Assembly (NCBI RefSeq): GCF_900099615.1
Contig: NZ_FMTE01000002.1
Coordinates: 392,230-456,229 of the forward strand
From: Borreliella japonica
Lineage (GTDB): Bacteria > Spirochaetota > Spirochaetia > Borreliales > Borreliaceae
Reading direction: 5' to 3'
DNA length: 64,000 bases
The notes beneath the pieces are model-generated. The model had not been told where the DNA came from, did no database searches, and worked only from the letters and a program-made list of their open reading frames with translations. The first letter of the stretch is position 1; each line of letters opens with the position of its first letter. The translations under genes and the position numbers were made by a program. Positions 35,089-45,089 of the stretch are shown here, in pieces.

Positions 35089-36078
35089 CTAAAAATTAAA
35101 TTTTGACTCTGCAAAAGTATGCTTAAAAAAATTATTATTAAGCTTTAAGATTGAAAATATTAATAAATATGACAAATTTTGATGAATACTTTTAGAATAA
35201 ATTCTCAAATATAAATCAAAATTATATAAAATTTTCAAAACAATTTTTATTTCTGCAATTGAATAATTTTTAACCCCTACTCTATAAATTTTATTTAATG
35301 AAAAAAAGATTTTATTTTTATTCAATGCACTCTGTAAGCTTCCATATGTATTATAATCTATTTGCACCTTCAATAATCTTTTAAATTGCCAAATAAGACT
35401 CATTAAAACATTAAGCAAATCTTCCCCCTGATCCAAAATAGATTTAATCTTTATCAAAGAATGTGCCATATCTTTTCTTAAAATTGAATTAAATAAAGAG
35501 AAAGTGTTTTCAAAACGAACAAAACTAATCCAAGAAGTTATATCTTCCTCATCGATAGTGTTGTTCTTGGCAAAAAGCGCAAAAGAATTTATGTAAAATT
35601 TCAAAATTTTAGTATCTGAATTTAGCATCAAAAGCATTAAATTTACTGCAGAATCTGTAATCTTAACATTAAGATTAAAAAAATTTCTTTTTACAAATGT
35701 AAATTTATCATCATCGGAAATCTCATAAAAAACTTTTTTTATAAATTTAAGTTTGTTCTTAAAATCAATGTTACATGAATTGCTATTAGAAACAAAAATA
35801 ACAGTTTTATTATTAGACTTCAAAATTGCATTACATACTAGTTCTAAATCTTTCCCTGCTTTTAAAAGTTCAGACTCATAAACAATGAAAATTTCTTTTT
35901 CTGAAAAAAAAGAATTGGAAAATAGTTTCTCAACAAATTCAACAACTGAGAGTTCTGACAAAAAAATTTTAGTAACCGAAACTTCCGATTTAAAAGCATC
36001 TAACTTAATTAACAGCTCTTTTAAATAAGCTTCTTTTAAACCTTGTTCACTGCCCAACAATAAATAAACCACTTGCAT
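35089..36078 (-). CDS. holA: DNA polymerase III subunit delta
   Basis: Clamp-loader wrench subunit that opens the sliding clamp encoded by dnaN. The 329-residue protein has the delta layout: N-terminal LLGSEQGLKEAYLKELL, the VYESELLKAGKDLELVC region, and a helical C-terminal collar (GEDLLNVLMSLIWQFKRLLKVQ). Divergence from E. coli is high but the pattern is typical of the family. The frame begins TTG-ATG; the ATG was taken. Confidence 0.82.
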   Translation of the reverse strand: MQVVYLLLGSEQGLKEAYLKELLIKLDAFKSEVSVTKIFLSELSVVEFVEKLFSNSFFSEKEIFIVYESELLKAGKDLELVCNAILKSNNKTVIFVSNSNSCNIDFKNKLKFIKKVFYEISDDDKFTFVKRNFFNLNVKITDSAVNLMLLMLNSDTKILKFYINSFALFAKNNTIDEEDITSWISFVRFENTFSLFNSILRKDMAHSLIKIKSILDQGEDLLNVLMSLIWQFKRLLKVQIDYNTYGSLQSALNKNKIFFSLNKIYRVGVKNYSIAEIKIVLKILYNFDLYLRIYSKSIHQNLSYLLIFSILKLNNNFFKHTFAESKFNF

Positions 36079-36134
36079 CAAAATAAATTATAATCCAAGT
36101 GACAAATATATTATACTTAAGCTAGGAGGAGAAT

Positions 36135-37289
36135 ATGAAAGTTGCAATATTTACAGATACCTATATCCCAGAAAAAAATGGGGTAGCAACGTCAATAAAG
36201 CAAATTAAAGAAGGATTTGAAAAAAATGGCTATGAAGTTTACATATTTTGTCCAAAATCCAAAAAATCTGCAAACGAAAAAAACGTTTATAGATGTTCAT
36301 CTATTCAAATAAATAAAAAACTTGACGCCGTAATAGCTTTTCCCAATAAAAGAAAAATAGCTAAAATAATACAAAGCTATAAACCAGACATCATTCATAC
36401 TCACTCTGAGTTTTCTATGGGAAAAATTGGAAAACAAATTGCATTAAAACAAAATATACCAATAGTTCACACAAGCCACACAATGTGGGATTATTATTTA
36501 CACTACTTAGGAATTTTTAAATATTTTATTAAACCTGATAAAATGATACGAAAACACTATAATAAAATAAAATATTTTATTTATCCATCAAGTAAAGCAA
36601 AAGAAAGATATTTTCAACTTTCAAATAATTCTAACTATAAAATAATTCCAAATGGAGTTGATAGAAAGCTTTTCATAAAAACTCTAAGTAAAGAAAAAAA
36701 AGATGAAATTTTGAAAAAGCACAATATAAAGCAAACAGACAAAATAATCATATTTGTTGGAAGAATAAATAAAGAAAAAAACATCAATTCATTAGTGATA
36801 CATTTAAAAGACCTTTTAATACAAAACAGAAATTATAAGCTTATCATTATTGGCAAAGGAAGCGAAGAAAAGGAAATAAAAAATTTTAGCATTAAACATG
36901 GACTTGAAAAACAAATATTGCTAATAGGAACAATTCCATGGGAAGAAATATGTTATTACTATAAAATCTCTGATATCTTTGCCAGTCTATCAAGAAGCGA
37001 GGTATATCCAATGACAGTAATAGAAGCATTGACTGTTGGGATACCTGCCATTTTAATAAATGATTATATATATAAAGACGTAATAAAAGAAGGAATAAAC
37101 GGATTCTTAATAAAAAAATGTGAAAACTTATCTCATTACATAGATAAAGTAATAAAAGATGATAAAATACTAAAAACATTTAAACAAAATGCAAAAAAAT
37201 ATTCTACTAAATTTTCAAGTCATTTTTTTACAAAAAAAATTGAAAATTATTACTCAGAAATTATTGCAAAAAAAAAATCATTAATATAG
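36135..37289 (+). CDS. GT4-family glycosyltransferase, probable glycolipid synthase
   Basis: A 384-residue retaining glycosyltransferase of the GT-B fold. The N-terminal FTDTYIPEKNGVATSIKQIKEGF, the HTHSEFSMG motif, IFVGRINKEKNI and the donor-site SRSEVYPMTVIEALTVGIPAI (E-x7-E) are clear; it resembles diacylglycerol glucosyl/galactosyltransferases. From memory, the B. burgdorferi homologue (BB0454) was reported as the galactosyltransferase making monogalactosyl diacylglycerol. AGGAGGAG precedes the ATG. Its end overlaps the end of the convergent mscS gene by nine bases. Confidence 0.9.
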   Translation: MKVAIFTDTYIPEKNGVATSIKQIKEGFEKNGYEVYIFCPKSKKSANEKNVYRCSSIQINKKLDAVIAFPNKRKIAKIIQSYKPDIIHTHSEFSMGKIGKQIALKQNIPIVHTSHTMWDYYLHYLGIFKYFIKPDKMIRKHYNKIKYFIYPSSKAKERYFQLSNNSNYKIIPNGVDRKLFIKTLSKEKKDEILKKHNIKQTDKIIIFVGRINKEKNINSLVIHLKDLLIQNRNYKLIIIGKGSEEKEIKNFSIKHGLEKQILLIGTIPWEEICYYYKISDIFASLSRSEVYPMTVIEALTVGIPAILINDYIYKDVIKEGINGFLIKKCENLSHYIDKVIKDDKILKTFKQNAKKYSTKFSSHFFTKKIENYYSEIIAKKKSLI

Positions 37290-38123
37290 CTTATCAAAAG
37301 GTATGAAGCAAATTGGAAACTTAATCTTCATATCAAATAAAACATTCTTAATGGACTCACCAATAAAATATTGAAAATCCCAAAAAACATCCGTATTGAT
37401 AAAAAATCTAACCTGCACGACTATATAATAAGGAGTGTATTCTTTAACAATAAGAGTAGGAGAACAAATCTCAACATTAAATTTCTTATTATTGAAAATC
37501 ATCAAATCTTCTATTTTATCTTTTAATAAACCAATATTCGTATCATGGGGAACTTGAAAAGAAAACACAACCCTTCTTCTAGGATTTGCCGAAAAATTAA
37601 CAACAAAATTGGATGTAAGCTTACTGTTTGGAATCTTAATAATTTCTTCGTCAAATGTTTTAAGTGTAGTAAAAAAAATTTGGACATTCTCAACCAAACC
37701 TTCAACATCACCACATTTAATGTGATCTCCACACTTAAAAAATTTAGAATTTAAAACAATAAATCCGCTAACAAAATTAGACAAAATACCCTGAGCAGCA
37801 AGCCCAATAGCAAGCCCTAATGATCCGAATACAGCAATAATAGATGTTGTAGGCACCCCAAGATATGGCAATATTATTAAAACAATAACAAAATCTGTTA
37901 ATATTTTGAAAAAAGATTTCAAAAAATTAAAAACTGTAACCTCTAACTTATCCTCTAATCTAGACTTTTCCAAAGTCTTAAACAAAATTTTACCCATTTT
38001 TTTAACTATCAACTTTAAAAAATACCACAACACTATAGCAATCGAAACTTTTAAACTGTAACCCACCACACTCTCAAAAATATGATTAAAATAATCTTGA
38101 AATATAAAAAACTCCTTAAACAA
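37281..38123 (-). CDS. mscS: Small-conductance mechanosensitive channel
   Basis: Osmotic safety valve of the inner membrane. The 280-residue protein has three N-terminal helices, the pore helix VFGSLGLAIGLAAQGILSNFVSGFIVL, and the beta-rich cytoplasmic domain (NVQIFFTTLKTFDEEIIKIPNSKL). Size is normal for MscS. It converges with the glycosyltransferase gene, sharing nine bases. Confidence 0.93.
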   Translation of the reverse strand: MFKEFFIFQDYFNHIFESVVGYSLKVSIAIVLWYFLKLIVKKMGKILFKTLEKSRLEDKLEVTVFNFLKSFFKILTDFVIVLIILPYLGVPTTSIIAVFGSLGLAIGLAAQGILSNFVSGFIVLNSKFFKCGDHIKCGDVEGLVENVQIFFTTLKTFDEEIIKIPNSKLTSNFVVNFSANPRRRVVFSFQVPHDTNIGLLKDKIEDLMIFNNKKFNVEICSPTLIVKEYTPYYIVVQVRFFINTDVFWDFQYFIGESIKNVLFDMKIKFPICFIPFDKLY

Positions 38124-38297
38124 ACTAAACTTTCCCTCTAGACTTCACATAAATTAACTGAATTATAGCACAAAAAACAAACAAACCTTTCAATAAAAAA
38201 ACTCTAGTAAAAACAATAAGTCAATCGATTAAAACATAATAAAACATGTTTTTAATCAACACCAATCAATAATAAAAAATACATTACAACAATATTT

Positions 38298-38939
38298 GTG
38301 GTAAAATTAGTATACCAAGGGTTTTTACTAATTTTGACAAAACAAATATATAAAAAGAAACAAAAAAAGTTATATGAGATTCTGAAATTGTTTTTACTTG
38401 TCTTTAAAACAGCAACATTTACAATTGGCGGAGGATTAGTAATTATATCTGAGCTTAAAAAAATACTTGTTAAAAAAAGAAAGATAATATCCGAGGACGA
38501 TTTCAACAAAATACTTGCAACATCAAATGTTATTCCTGGAGTTACAGCGATTAATTTTGTGTTCCTAGTAGGAAAAAAATTTGGGGGTTTTTCATGCGCA
38601 CTTTTACTTGTTGTTGCCGGAATTTTACCTTCCATTATTGCAATAGTAATGGTTTTCTTTTACCTAGAATTAGTGTCGGATAATATACATGTTGAAAAAT
38701 TTCTAGAAGGTGCAAAAATCTCTTCAATTATCATAATGTTAACAGTTGTTTTAAAATTTTCAAAAAAAATGTTGAATAATTCCATAATGAAATGGACAAT
38801 ATGTTTTCTTGTAATCTTTGCAATTTCTAAATTAAAAATAAAAATATCATATATACTACTAATTTTCTTTTTAATATATACGCTAAAATATATAACAATA
38901 AAAAAAATATTAACTAAACAAAAAAAGGATATCGATTGA
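38298..38939 (+). CDS. Chromate transporter-type protein, first half (ChrA-like)
   Basis: A 213-residue membrane protein matching one half of the CHR family: FKTATFTIGGGLVIISELKKILV, DFNKILATSNVIPGVTAINFVFLVGKKFGG. CHR proteins exist as bidomain forms or as pairs of short proteins such as this. Real substrate may not be chromate. The start is uncertain: GTG at 38298 has no ribosome site, while a TTG at 38334 has AAGGG twelve bases upstream. Its stop overlaps the next gene by four bases (TTGA). Confidence 0.85.
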   Translation: MVKLVYQGFLLILTKQIYKKKQKKLYEILKLFLLVFKTATFTIGGGLVIISELKKILVKKRKIISEDDFNKILATSNVIPGVTAINFVFLVGKKFGGFSCALLLVVAGILPSIIAIVMVFFYLELVSDNIHVEKFLEGAKISSIIIMLTVVLKFSKKMLNNSIMKWTICFLVIFAISKLKIKISYILLIFFLIYTLKYITIKKILTKQKKDID

Positions 38940-39469
38940 TTCTAATAAATTTATTCATCACATTTTTAAAAATCGGATTATTAAATTTCGGAGGGGGCAA
39001 TGGAATTGCAGCAATAATAAACAATGAATTAATTAATAATAAACAATGGATAACAAAAGACGAATTCATTAATATGATTACAATATCAAGAATAACCCCT
39101 GGACCTATTGCCACAAATATAGCAACATACGTTGGAATGAAAATTGCAGGAATTGCAGGAGCAATAATTGCTACATTGGCACTAATAACAGCTCCAATAT
39201 TAATAATGATTATAATTCTTTCAATGCTACACAAAATAAGCTTTTTAAATTATTGTTTGGAAAATCTAAAACCTATTATTGTTGCACTGTGGATAATTAC
39301 AATAATAATTTTGCTTGAAAACACATATTTAAAAATAGAGAACAACAAAACAGAGCTTTTAAGAACCTTGACTGTTGTAGGAATTAATTTTTTTATTTTA
39401 TTTTTTTATAATAAAATAAGTCCAGCATTAGTAATTATGCTTAGCGGATTTTTGTATACATTAATATAA
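38936..39469 (+). CDS. Chromate transporter-type protein, second half (ChrA-like)
   Basis: A 177-residue partner of the preceding gene: FLKIGLLNFGGGNGIAAIINNEL and the SRITPGPIATNIATYVGMKIAG motif, the CHR signature. Starts at TTG within the stop of the first half, so both are made together, probably as a heterodimer. Two bases later rpoN begins, making these the first genes of the rpoN operon. Confidence 0.87.
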   Translation: MILINLFITFLKIGLLNFGGGNGIAAIINNELINNKQWITKDEFINMITISRITPGPIATNIATYVGMKIAGIAGAIIATLALITAPILIMIIILSMLHKISFLNYCLENLKPIIVALWIITIIILLENTYLKIENNKTELLRTLTVVGINFFILFFYNKISPALVIMLSGFLYTLI

Positions 39470-39471
39470 AT

Positions 39472-40731
39472 ATGATTAAACAAAAATTAAAGTTATCCCA
39501 AAATTTAAATTCAATTCAAATACAATCAATAAAGATATTAAGCCTTAATAAAAAAGAATTAACAAAACTTATACTAGAAGAAAGCGAAAATAACGAATGC
39601 CTAGAAATAGACTCAAATAAAATATTTTTTGAAACATTGAAAACATATAAGTTTAAAAAAATATTTTACAAAGAAGATGATATAATAAAAAGTCAATACG
39701 ACATAGCTCTTGAAAAAACAAAAACGAATACTTCTTTAAAAGAGCACCTTTTGCTACAATTAAGGATTCAAAGAATAAATGAAGATGAACTTAAAATAGG
39801 TGAAATATTAATAAACAATCTAAACAACAAAGGTTTTCATATAATAAATCCTTACGATCTTTTCAAAAAGGAAGAGAAGGAAAAAGTAAAAAAAATAATT
39901 GAACTTATTCAAAAATTTGATCCAATTGGAATTTGTGTCCCCAATATAATAGAATCGTTAATTTTGCAAGCAAAGCATCATAAATTAGAAACTAATATTA
40001 TCAAGATTCTTGAAAAAGCCGAACTTCTTGAAAAAACTCAAGAAAAGTTAAAAAAAGAGCTCAAAATAAGAAATAAAGAATTTAACACGGCCTTAGAAAT
40101 TATCAGACAAAAACTCAACCCCAACCCAACGCTCGAATTTAAAGATCCAAACGATACTAATTTCTATGTTGATCCAGATATATTAATAATAAACCACAAT
40201 AACAAATTTGAAATTAAAATCAAAGAAGTTAACATCTTTAAGAAAGAACTTAAAAGGACAACAGAAAATCCTCAAAAACAAAAAAAAGCAAAATGGTTGA
40301 TTGAATCATTACGATATAGAGACGAAATACTTGCAAAAATAGGAATAGCCATATATACATTGCAAAAAGAATTTCTAAGAAGAGGCTTTAAAAGCTTAAG
40401 GCCAATGAACTTGAGCATTTTGTCAGAAAAAATCAGTGTATCAAAATCAACAATATCAAGAGCAATAAAAAACAAATATTTAAAATGCGAATGGGGTACA
40501 ATATTGATTAAAGAGCTATTTAGCTCTGTCGGTGGAGCAAAAACAAATGAATTTTCAAAATTAAGCATTAAAATAACAGTAAATAAGTTGTTAGAAGTAA
40601 ATAAAAAGATGTCAGATAAAGCAATTTCTGCTATACTGAAATCCAAAGGAATCTCTATTTCTAGAAGAACAGTAAACAAGTATAGGAATGAATTAAAATC
40701 TGAGAAAGGAAGAATATATTATGGAACCTAA
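39472..40731 (+). CDS. rpoN: RNA polymerase sigma-54 factor
   Basis: Sigma-54, which in B. burgdorferi works with Rrp2 to transcribe rpoS and thereby the mammalian-phase lipoproteins. The 419-residue protein shows region I (LKLSQNLNSIQIQSIKIL), a core-binding domain, the helix-turn-helix (LSILSEKISVSKSTISRAIKNKYL) and the RpoN box near residue 400 (ISRRTVNKYRNEL). Glutamines in region I are fewer than in enterics. It overlaps hpf by 11 bases. Confidence 0.96.
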   Translation: MIKQKLKLSQNLNSIQIQSIKILSLNKKELTKLILEESENNECLEIDSNKIFFETLKTYKFKKIFYKEDDIIKSQYDIALEKTKTNTSLKEHLLLQLRIQRINEDELKIGEILINNLNNKGFHIINPYDLFKKEEKEKVKKIIELIQKFDPIGICVPNIIESLILQAKHHKLETNIIKILEKAELLEKTQEKLKKELKIRNKEFNTALEIIRQKLNPNPTLEFKDPNDTNFYVDPDILIINHNNKFEIKIKEVNIFKKELKRTTENPQKQKKAKWLIESLRYRDEILAKIGIAIYTLQKEFLRRGFKSLRPMNLSILSEKISVSKSTISRAIKNKYLKCEWGTILIKELFSSVGGAKTNEFSKLSIKITVNKLLEVNKKMSDKAISAILKSKGISISRRTVNKYRNELKSEKGRIYYGT

Positions 40732-41014
40732 AATTCAATCTGTTAATTATAACTTAGATGAAAGTGAAAAAAATTTTATTTTTAAAAAGCTAGAAAAATT
40801 TGACAATCATATCAAGAAACATGTAGAAAATTTAAAAATTACAATCAAAAAAGAACGTGAGCTTTTTGAATTAGACGCACATCTTCACTTTAATTGGGGT
40901 AAAATAATACATATAAGAGAAGATGGAAAAATACTTCTAAACCTTATTGATAGTGCAATGGAAAAACTTTACAAATCGGCAACTAAAGAAAAAGAGAAAA
41001 AAAACAATAAATAA
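40721..41014 (+). CDS. hpf: Short ribosome hibernation promoting factor
   Basis: A 97-residue HPF/YfiA-family protein that binds the decoding region of idle ribosomes. The beta-alpha-beta-beta-beta-alpha pattern is clear (VENLKITIKKERELFELDAHLHFNWGKIIHI, LIDSAMEKLYKSATK). It lacks the C-terminal dimerisation domain of long HPFs. Starts inside the end of rpoN, the same order as in proteobacteria. Confidence 0.92.
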   Translation: MEPKIQSVNYNLDESEKNFIFKKLEKFDNHIKKHVENLKITIKKERELFELDAHLHFNWGKIIHIREDGKILLNLIDSAMEKLYKSATKEKEKKNNK

Positions 41015-41028
41015 GATATAAGCAAAAA

Positions 41029-41223
41029 ATGCAAGAAGTAAAAATCAGGATAATAAATAAAGATAAAATACATTCAAGCTCAGCAAACATCATTGCTAAA
41101 TTTGCAAATAAATACTTTTCGTGCAATATAAAAATAACAGTCATTGGTGAAAAAGAAAAACTAGCAATTAAAATTTTGTTAAATTTACTAAAATATAATT
41201 TTTCAAAAGAGCTTGAAAAATGA
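41029..41223 (+). CDS. Truncated HPr-like (NPr-like) phosphocarrier
   Basis: A 64-residue HPr homologue; normal HPr has 85-90. The beta1-alpha1 part aligns well (IINKDKIHSSSANIIAKFANKY with NKTGIHARPATLLVQTASKF), so His15 is kept while Arg17 and Pro18 are both Ser. The Ser46 region reads LAIKILLNLL, and the last strand and helix are missing. It may still carry phosphate or act as a sensor. It lies 14 bases after hpf, and its stop overlaps the antiporter start (ATGA). In proteobacteria NPr is encoded in the rpoN operon. Confidence 0.82.
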   Translation: MQEVKIRIINKDKIHSSSANIIAKFANKYFSCNIKITVIGEKEKLAIKILLNLLKYNFSKELEK

Positions 41224-43325
41224 ATAAAAAAAATTTTTACATAACAATATTACTACACTTACCTAATCTTTTATTTTCATACTCAACAAAATATGATATT
41301 GAGGCAAAAATGTCATATTTTGTCATGAGTCTGGCAATCATTGTAATCTCATCTATTTCACTAGGAAATCTAGTAGCAAAAATAGGTATTCCAAAAGTAA
41401 TAGGACAAATAACGGCAGGAATAATTCTAAGTCCGAATGCCTTTGGAAAAATTAAAATACCTTTATTATTTCCATTAGGGATAACTCAAATTGGAGAAAA
41501 CTATTTAATAGATGAAAAAATATTTGCAATCTCTACCATAGCTTCAATAATATTACTTTTCACGGCAGGACTTGAAACTGACTTAAAATTGTTTATCAAA
41601 TTTTTGCCACGCGGAGGAATTATTGGAATAATAGAAGTTGTTGGCACCTTCACAGGTTTTGTACTAATGGCCAGCATAATTTTTAATGTTCCTCTAATAA
41701 GTCCAACCTCCCTTTTTATTGGAATAATTGGAACCCCAACATCAGCAGGTATTGCAGCAAGTATACTCTCAGCAAAGAAAAAAATGAGTACTTCAGAAGG
41801 GGTGACAATAATCTCAACTTCAATTATTGATGACGTGCTTTCAATGCTTATGCTTACAAGCGTAATAACTATATCAAGATCTATATCGGATCTTGATATA
41901 GCAAGCTCAATCAAAACTATAATTCAAAACATAGTAATTTGGCTATGCTTAACTTTCTCTTTAATATATGTATCAGAAACGCTCTCAAAGCTGCTGAAAA
42001 AATTAAACAGTGTAACCTTAGCAACCGTAATAACACTCTCTTTGGCCCTTACTATCGCAAGCATTTTCCAAAATCTAGAAATGTCTTTTGTTGTTGGAGC
42101 TTATGTATTTGGGCTTGCTATGTCAAAAACAGACATAGCATATGTAATTCAAGACAAACTAACAATCTTTGAAAGATTTTTTATCCCAATCTTTTTTACA
42201 TCGATTGGACTTATGTCAGATATCAATGAAATACTCTCAAAAGAAGTTCTTATTTTAGGATTAGCAATTAGCGCAATAGCAATAATTACTAAAAGTACAT
42301 TTTGCTTTATTCCAGCGCTCTTTTTAGGATTTAATAAACTTGGAGCCTTAAAAATTGCAACCGGAATGGTCCCAAGAGGAGAAGTTTCACTTATTATGGC
42401 AAATGTAGCATTATCTTCAGGATTTATTAGTCAAAAAATATTTGGAATTATAATAATAATGGTATTTTTGCCAACAATCATTGCAACACCCATAATAAAC
42501 TTCTTGTTCAAAATAAATAAAAGCGGACTTAAAAAAGAACTCCCAATAGATCAAAATACACACATATGCGTATCATTTGAATATGATAATTTAGCCAAAA
42601 TTCTTATATGGGACTTAAAAAATGAGTTAAGAAAAGAAGGATTTTTCACACAACAAATTAAAAATGATTCCTCACAATATATTAATGCAAGAAAAAACAA
42701 TATATCCTTCTCAATAAAACGAGAAGGTAGTAAAATCACATTCGAATGCCCAAATAATCACTTAATAATAATACAAGATCTTTTTAGAGAAACAATCTTA
42801 AACCTAGAAAAAATAACCAAAGAAGTTGAAACAGTCTCTTTAAGAGCAAAAAAACTAGATTACTCAATAAATTATGATAAAATTCTTAGTAAGATCAACC
42901 TAAATAAAAGAATAAAAAAGGAAAACATTATTCTAGAATTAAAATCCAGCAATAAACCTGATGTGCTAAGAGAACTTCTAAGCGTAATAAACATTGAAAT
43001 TGACAAAGAAAGAATATTTCAAGATTTAATGGAAAGAGAAAAATTAATTACTACTGCGCTAAAAGAAGGCTTTGCTATTCCTCATTTAAAAACAAATTTA
43101 ATCTCAAAAATACACATTGCAATAGGAATAAGCCATGAAGGGATTGACTTTAATGCTCTTGACAAGAATTTAAGCCATGTTTTTATATTAATATTGTGCC
43201 CAGCAAAAGATTATGTTAGCTACCCTAGAATTTTAGCATCTGTTGTAGGCAAAGTTGATCTATATAAAAAAGAAATTTTAAATGCAAAAACGGATAAAGA
43301 AATTTATAATATAATAGTGAGCTGA
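41220..43325 (+). CDS. CPA2-type cation/proton antiporter fused to a PTS EIIA domain
   Basis: A 701-residue fusion. Residues about 30-430 form a 12-13-helix CPA2/NhaA-like antiporter (IGIPKVIGQITAGIILSPNAFG, GTPTSAGIAASILSAKKK, IIDDVLSMLML with the ion-binding Asp pair). A middle soluble part of about 140 residues follows. Residues about 555-701 are an EIIA(Fru/Ntr)-type domain with RIFQDLMEREKLITTALKEGFAIPHLKT; the phosphorylatable His is kept (about His622). Coupled to the HPr-like gene upstream, so phosphorylation may gate ion exchange (inference). Confidence 0.9.
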   Translation: MNKKNFYITILLHLPNLLFSYSTKYDIEAKMSYFVMSLAIIVISSISLGNLVAKIGIPKVIGQITAGIILSPNAFGKIKIPLLFPLGITQIGENYLIDEKIFAISTIASIILLFTAGLETDLKLFIKFLPRGGIIGIIEVVGTFTGFVLMASIIFNVPLISPTSLFIGIIGTPTSAGIAASILSAKKKMSTSEGVTIISTSIIDDVLSMLMLTSVITISRSISDLDIASSIKTIIQNIVIWLCLTFSLIYVSETLSKLLKKLNSVTLATVITLSLALTIASIFQNLEMSFVVGAYVFGLAMSKTDIAYVIQDKLTIFERFFIPIFFTSIGLMSDINEILSKEVLILGLAISAIAIITKSTFCFIPALFLGFNKLGALKIATGMVPRGEVSLIMANVALSSGFISQKIFGIIIIMVFLPTIIATPIINFLFKINKSGLKKELPIDQNTHICVSFEYDNLAKILIWDLKNELRKEGFFTQQIKNDSSQYINARKNNISFSIKREGSKITFECPNNHLIIIQDLFRETILNLEKITKEVETVSLRAKKLDYSINYDKILSKINLNKRIKKENIILELKSSNKPDVLRELLSVINIEIDKERIFQDLMEREKLITTALKEGFAIPHLKTNLISKIHIAIGISHEGIDFNALDKNLSHVFILILCPAKDYVSYPRILASVVGKVDLYKKEILNAKTDKEIYNIIVS

Positions 43326-43328
43326 ATT

Positions 43329-45089
43329 ATGTTTAAAGTCATCAAATGCAATGAATTGAATGAAAAATTGATAAACAAAAAAGTTGAAATAAATGCTTGG
43401 GTAAAAAAAATTAGACACCACGGAAAATTTACCTTTCTAAGCATAAGAGACAGATATGAGAAAGCTCAAGTTCTGATAACCGAAGAACATCTTTTAAAGA
43501 TCGTAGAAAAAATAAAGCTTGAATATTGCATTAAAATTCAAGGATTATTGATCAAAAGGCCCCCCAACATGATAAATACAAATATGAAAACAGGATATTT
43601 TGAAATATTGGCAAAAAACATTGAAATTATCTCAAAGTGTAATGAATTGCCGTTTATGATAGAAGATGACAATAATGCAAGTGAAAACTCAAAACTTGAA
43701 TATAGATACTTAGATTTAAGAAGAGATTCATTGAAGAATAAAATCATTTTAAGATCTCAGGCTACTCATCTTATTAGAAATTTTTTAGTAAAAAGAAAAT
43801 TTTTAGAACTAGAAACTCCAACTTTTGTAAAATCAACACCCGAAGGCGCAAGATCCTTTATAATTCCATCAAGGATTCACAAAGGATCTTTTTATGCCTT
43901 ACCTCAATCTCCACAACTTTACAAACAGCTTATAATGATAGCGGGATTTGATAAATATTTTCAAATAGCCCGTTGCTATCGAGACGAAGATTCAAGGGGC
44001 GATAGACAACCAGAGTTCACGCAGCTTGATCTTGAAATGAGTTTTGTCAAAAAAGAAAATATTTTTAAATTAATAGAAAATATGATTTTTTCAATATTTA
44101 AAAATTGCCTTAATATTAACTTGCCTAAAAAATTTAAAAAAATAACATACAAAGAGGCAATGAATAAATATGGCAGCGACAAACCAGACACCAGATTTGA
44201 ACTTGCACTGCAAGATATAAGTCGAAATCTAAAAAATTCAGAATTTAATGTATTCAAAGATACTCTAAAAAATAAAGGTTCAATTAAAATTTTAATAGTA
44301 AAAGATAAAGCTGATAAGTTTTCAAGAACAAAAATAAATAATTTAGAAGAAATTGCAAAGCTTTACAAAGCACAAGGACTTTACTTTACAAAAATTGAAA
44401 ACAATAAATTTTCTGGAGGAATTGCAACATTTTTAAGAACAGAAGAACATCAATTGATAAAAGCTTATTCTCTAGAAAATAATGACATAATTTTCTTTAC
44501 AGCTAATAACAAATGGGAAACTGCTTGCAAAGTAATGGGCCAAATTAGAATAAAAATTGCAAACGATCTTGGACTAATAGATGAGAATAAATTTGAATTT
44601 CTATGGGTCTACGACTTTCCACTATTTGAATATGACGAAAATACAAAAACCTATACACCAGCTCACCACATGTTCTCGATTCCCAAAAAGCAACATATTG
44701 CCAATTTAGAAAAAAATCCAAACAAAACCATAGGTGAAATTTATGATCTTGTTTTAAATGGTGTAGAGCTTGGTTCAGGCTCAATCAGAATACATAGCAA
44801 AGAACTTCAGCAAAGAATTTTTAACATAATAGGATTTCAAAAAGAAAAATTAGAAGATAGATTTGGATTTTTCCTAAAAGCATTAGAATATGGGGCTCCA
44901 AATCATGGTGGCATTGCAATTGGAATTGATAGACTCATAATGTTAATGACAAAATCAACTTCAATAAAAGATGTAATACTATTTCCAAAAAATTCTTTTG
45001 CGGCAAGTCCTCTTGACAACTCGCCTTCTAAAATCTCAAATGAACAACTCAAAGAACTGGGAATCAGCATTGTTTCTGATGATGCTTAA
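43329..45089 (+). CDS. aspS: Aspartyl-tRNA synthetase
   Basis: Class IIb synthetase. The 586-residue bacterial-type enzyme has the OB-fold anticodon domain ([21 protein letters not shown]), motif 1, [47 protein letters not shown] (motif 2 region), a GAD insertion domain and motif 3 ([15 protein letters not shown]). It starts three bases after the antiporter stop and is the last gene of the rpoN operon. Confidence 0.97.
   Translation: MFKVIKCNELNEKLINKKVEINAWVKKIRHHGKFTFLSIRDRYEKAQVLITEEHLLKIVEKIKLEYCIKIQGLLIKRPPNMINTNMKTGYFEILAKNIEIISKCNELPFMIEDDNNASENSKLEYRYLDLRRDSLKNKIILRSQATHLIRNFLVKRKFLELETPTFVKSTPEGARSFIIPSRIHKGSFYALPQSPQLYKQLIMIAGFDKYFQIARCYRDEDSRGDRQPEFTQLDLEMSFVKKENIFKLIENMIFSIFKNCLNINLPKKFKKITYKEAMNKYGSDKPDTRFELALQDISRNLKNSEFNVFKDTLKNKGSIKILIVKDKADKFSRTKINNLEEIAKLYKAQGLYFTKIENNKFSGGIATFLRTEEHQLIKAYSLENNDIIFFTANNKWETACKVMGQIRIKIANDLGLIDENKFEFLWVYDFPLFEYDENTKTYTPAHHMFSIPKKQHIANLEKNPNKTIGEIYDLVLNGVELGSGSIRIHSKELQQRIFNIIGFQKEKLEDRFGFFLKALEYGAPNHGGIAIGIDRLIMLMTKSTSIKDVILFPKNSFAASPLDNSPSKISNEQLKELGISIVSDDA

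Noticed and set aside
38241..38252. Palindrome AAAACATGTTTT before the chrA genes
   Set aside because: Twelve-base AT-rich palindromes are common here; no promoter alignment supports an operator.
38934..38939. Frameshift splitting a single chrA gene
   Set aside because: Half-size CHR pairs are a known family form, and the TTGA stop/start overlap looks like normal coupling.
41501..41914. Minus-strand 137-codon frame within the antiporter gene
   Set aside because: Antisense to conserved membrane helices, no ribosome site, no family pattern.
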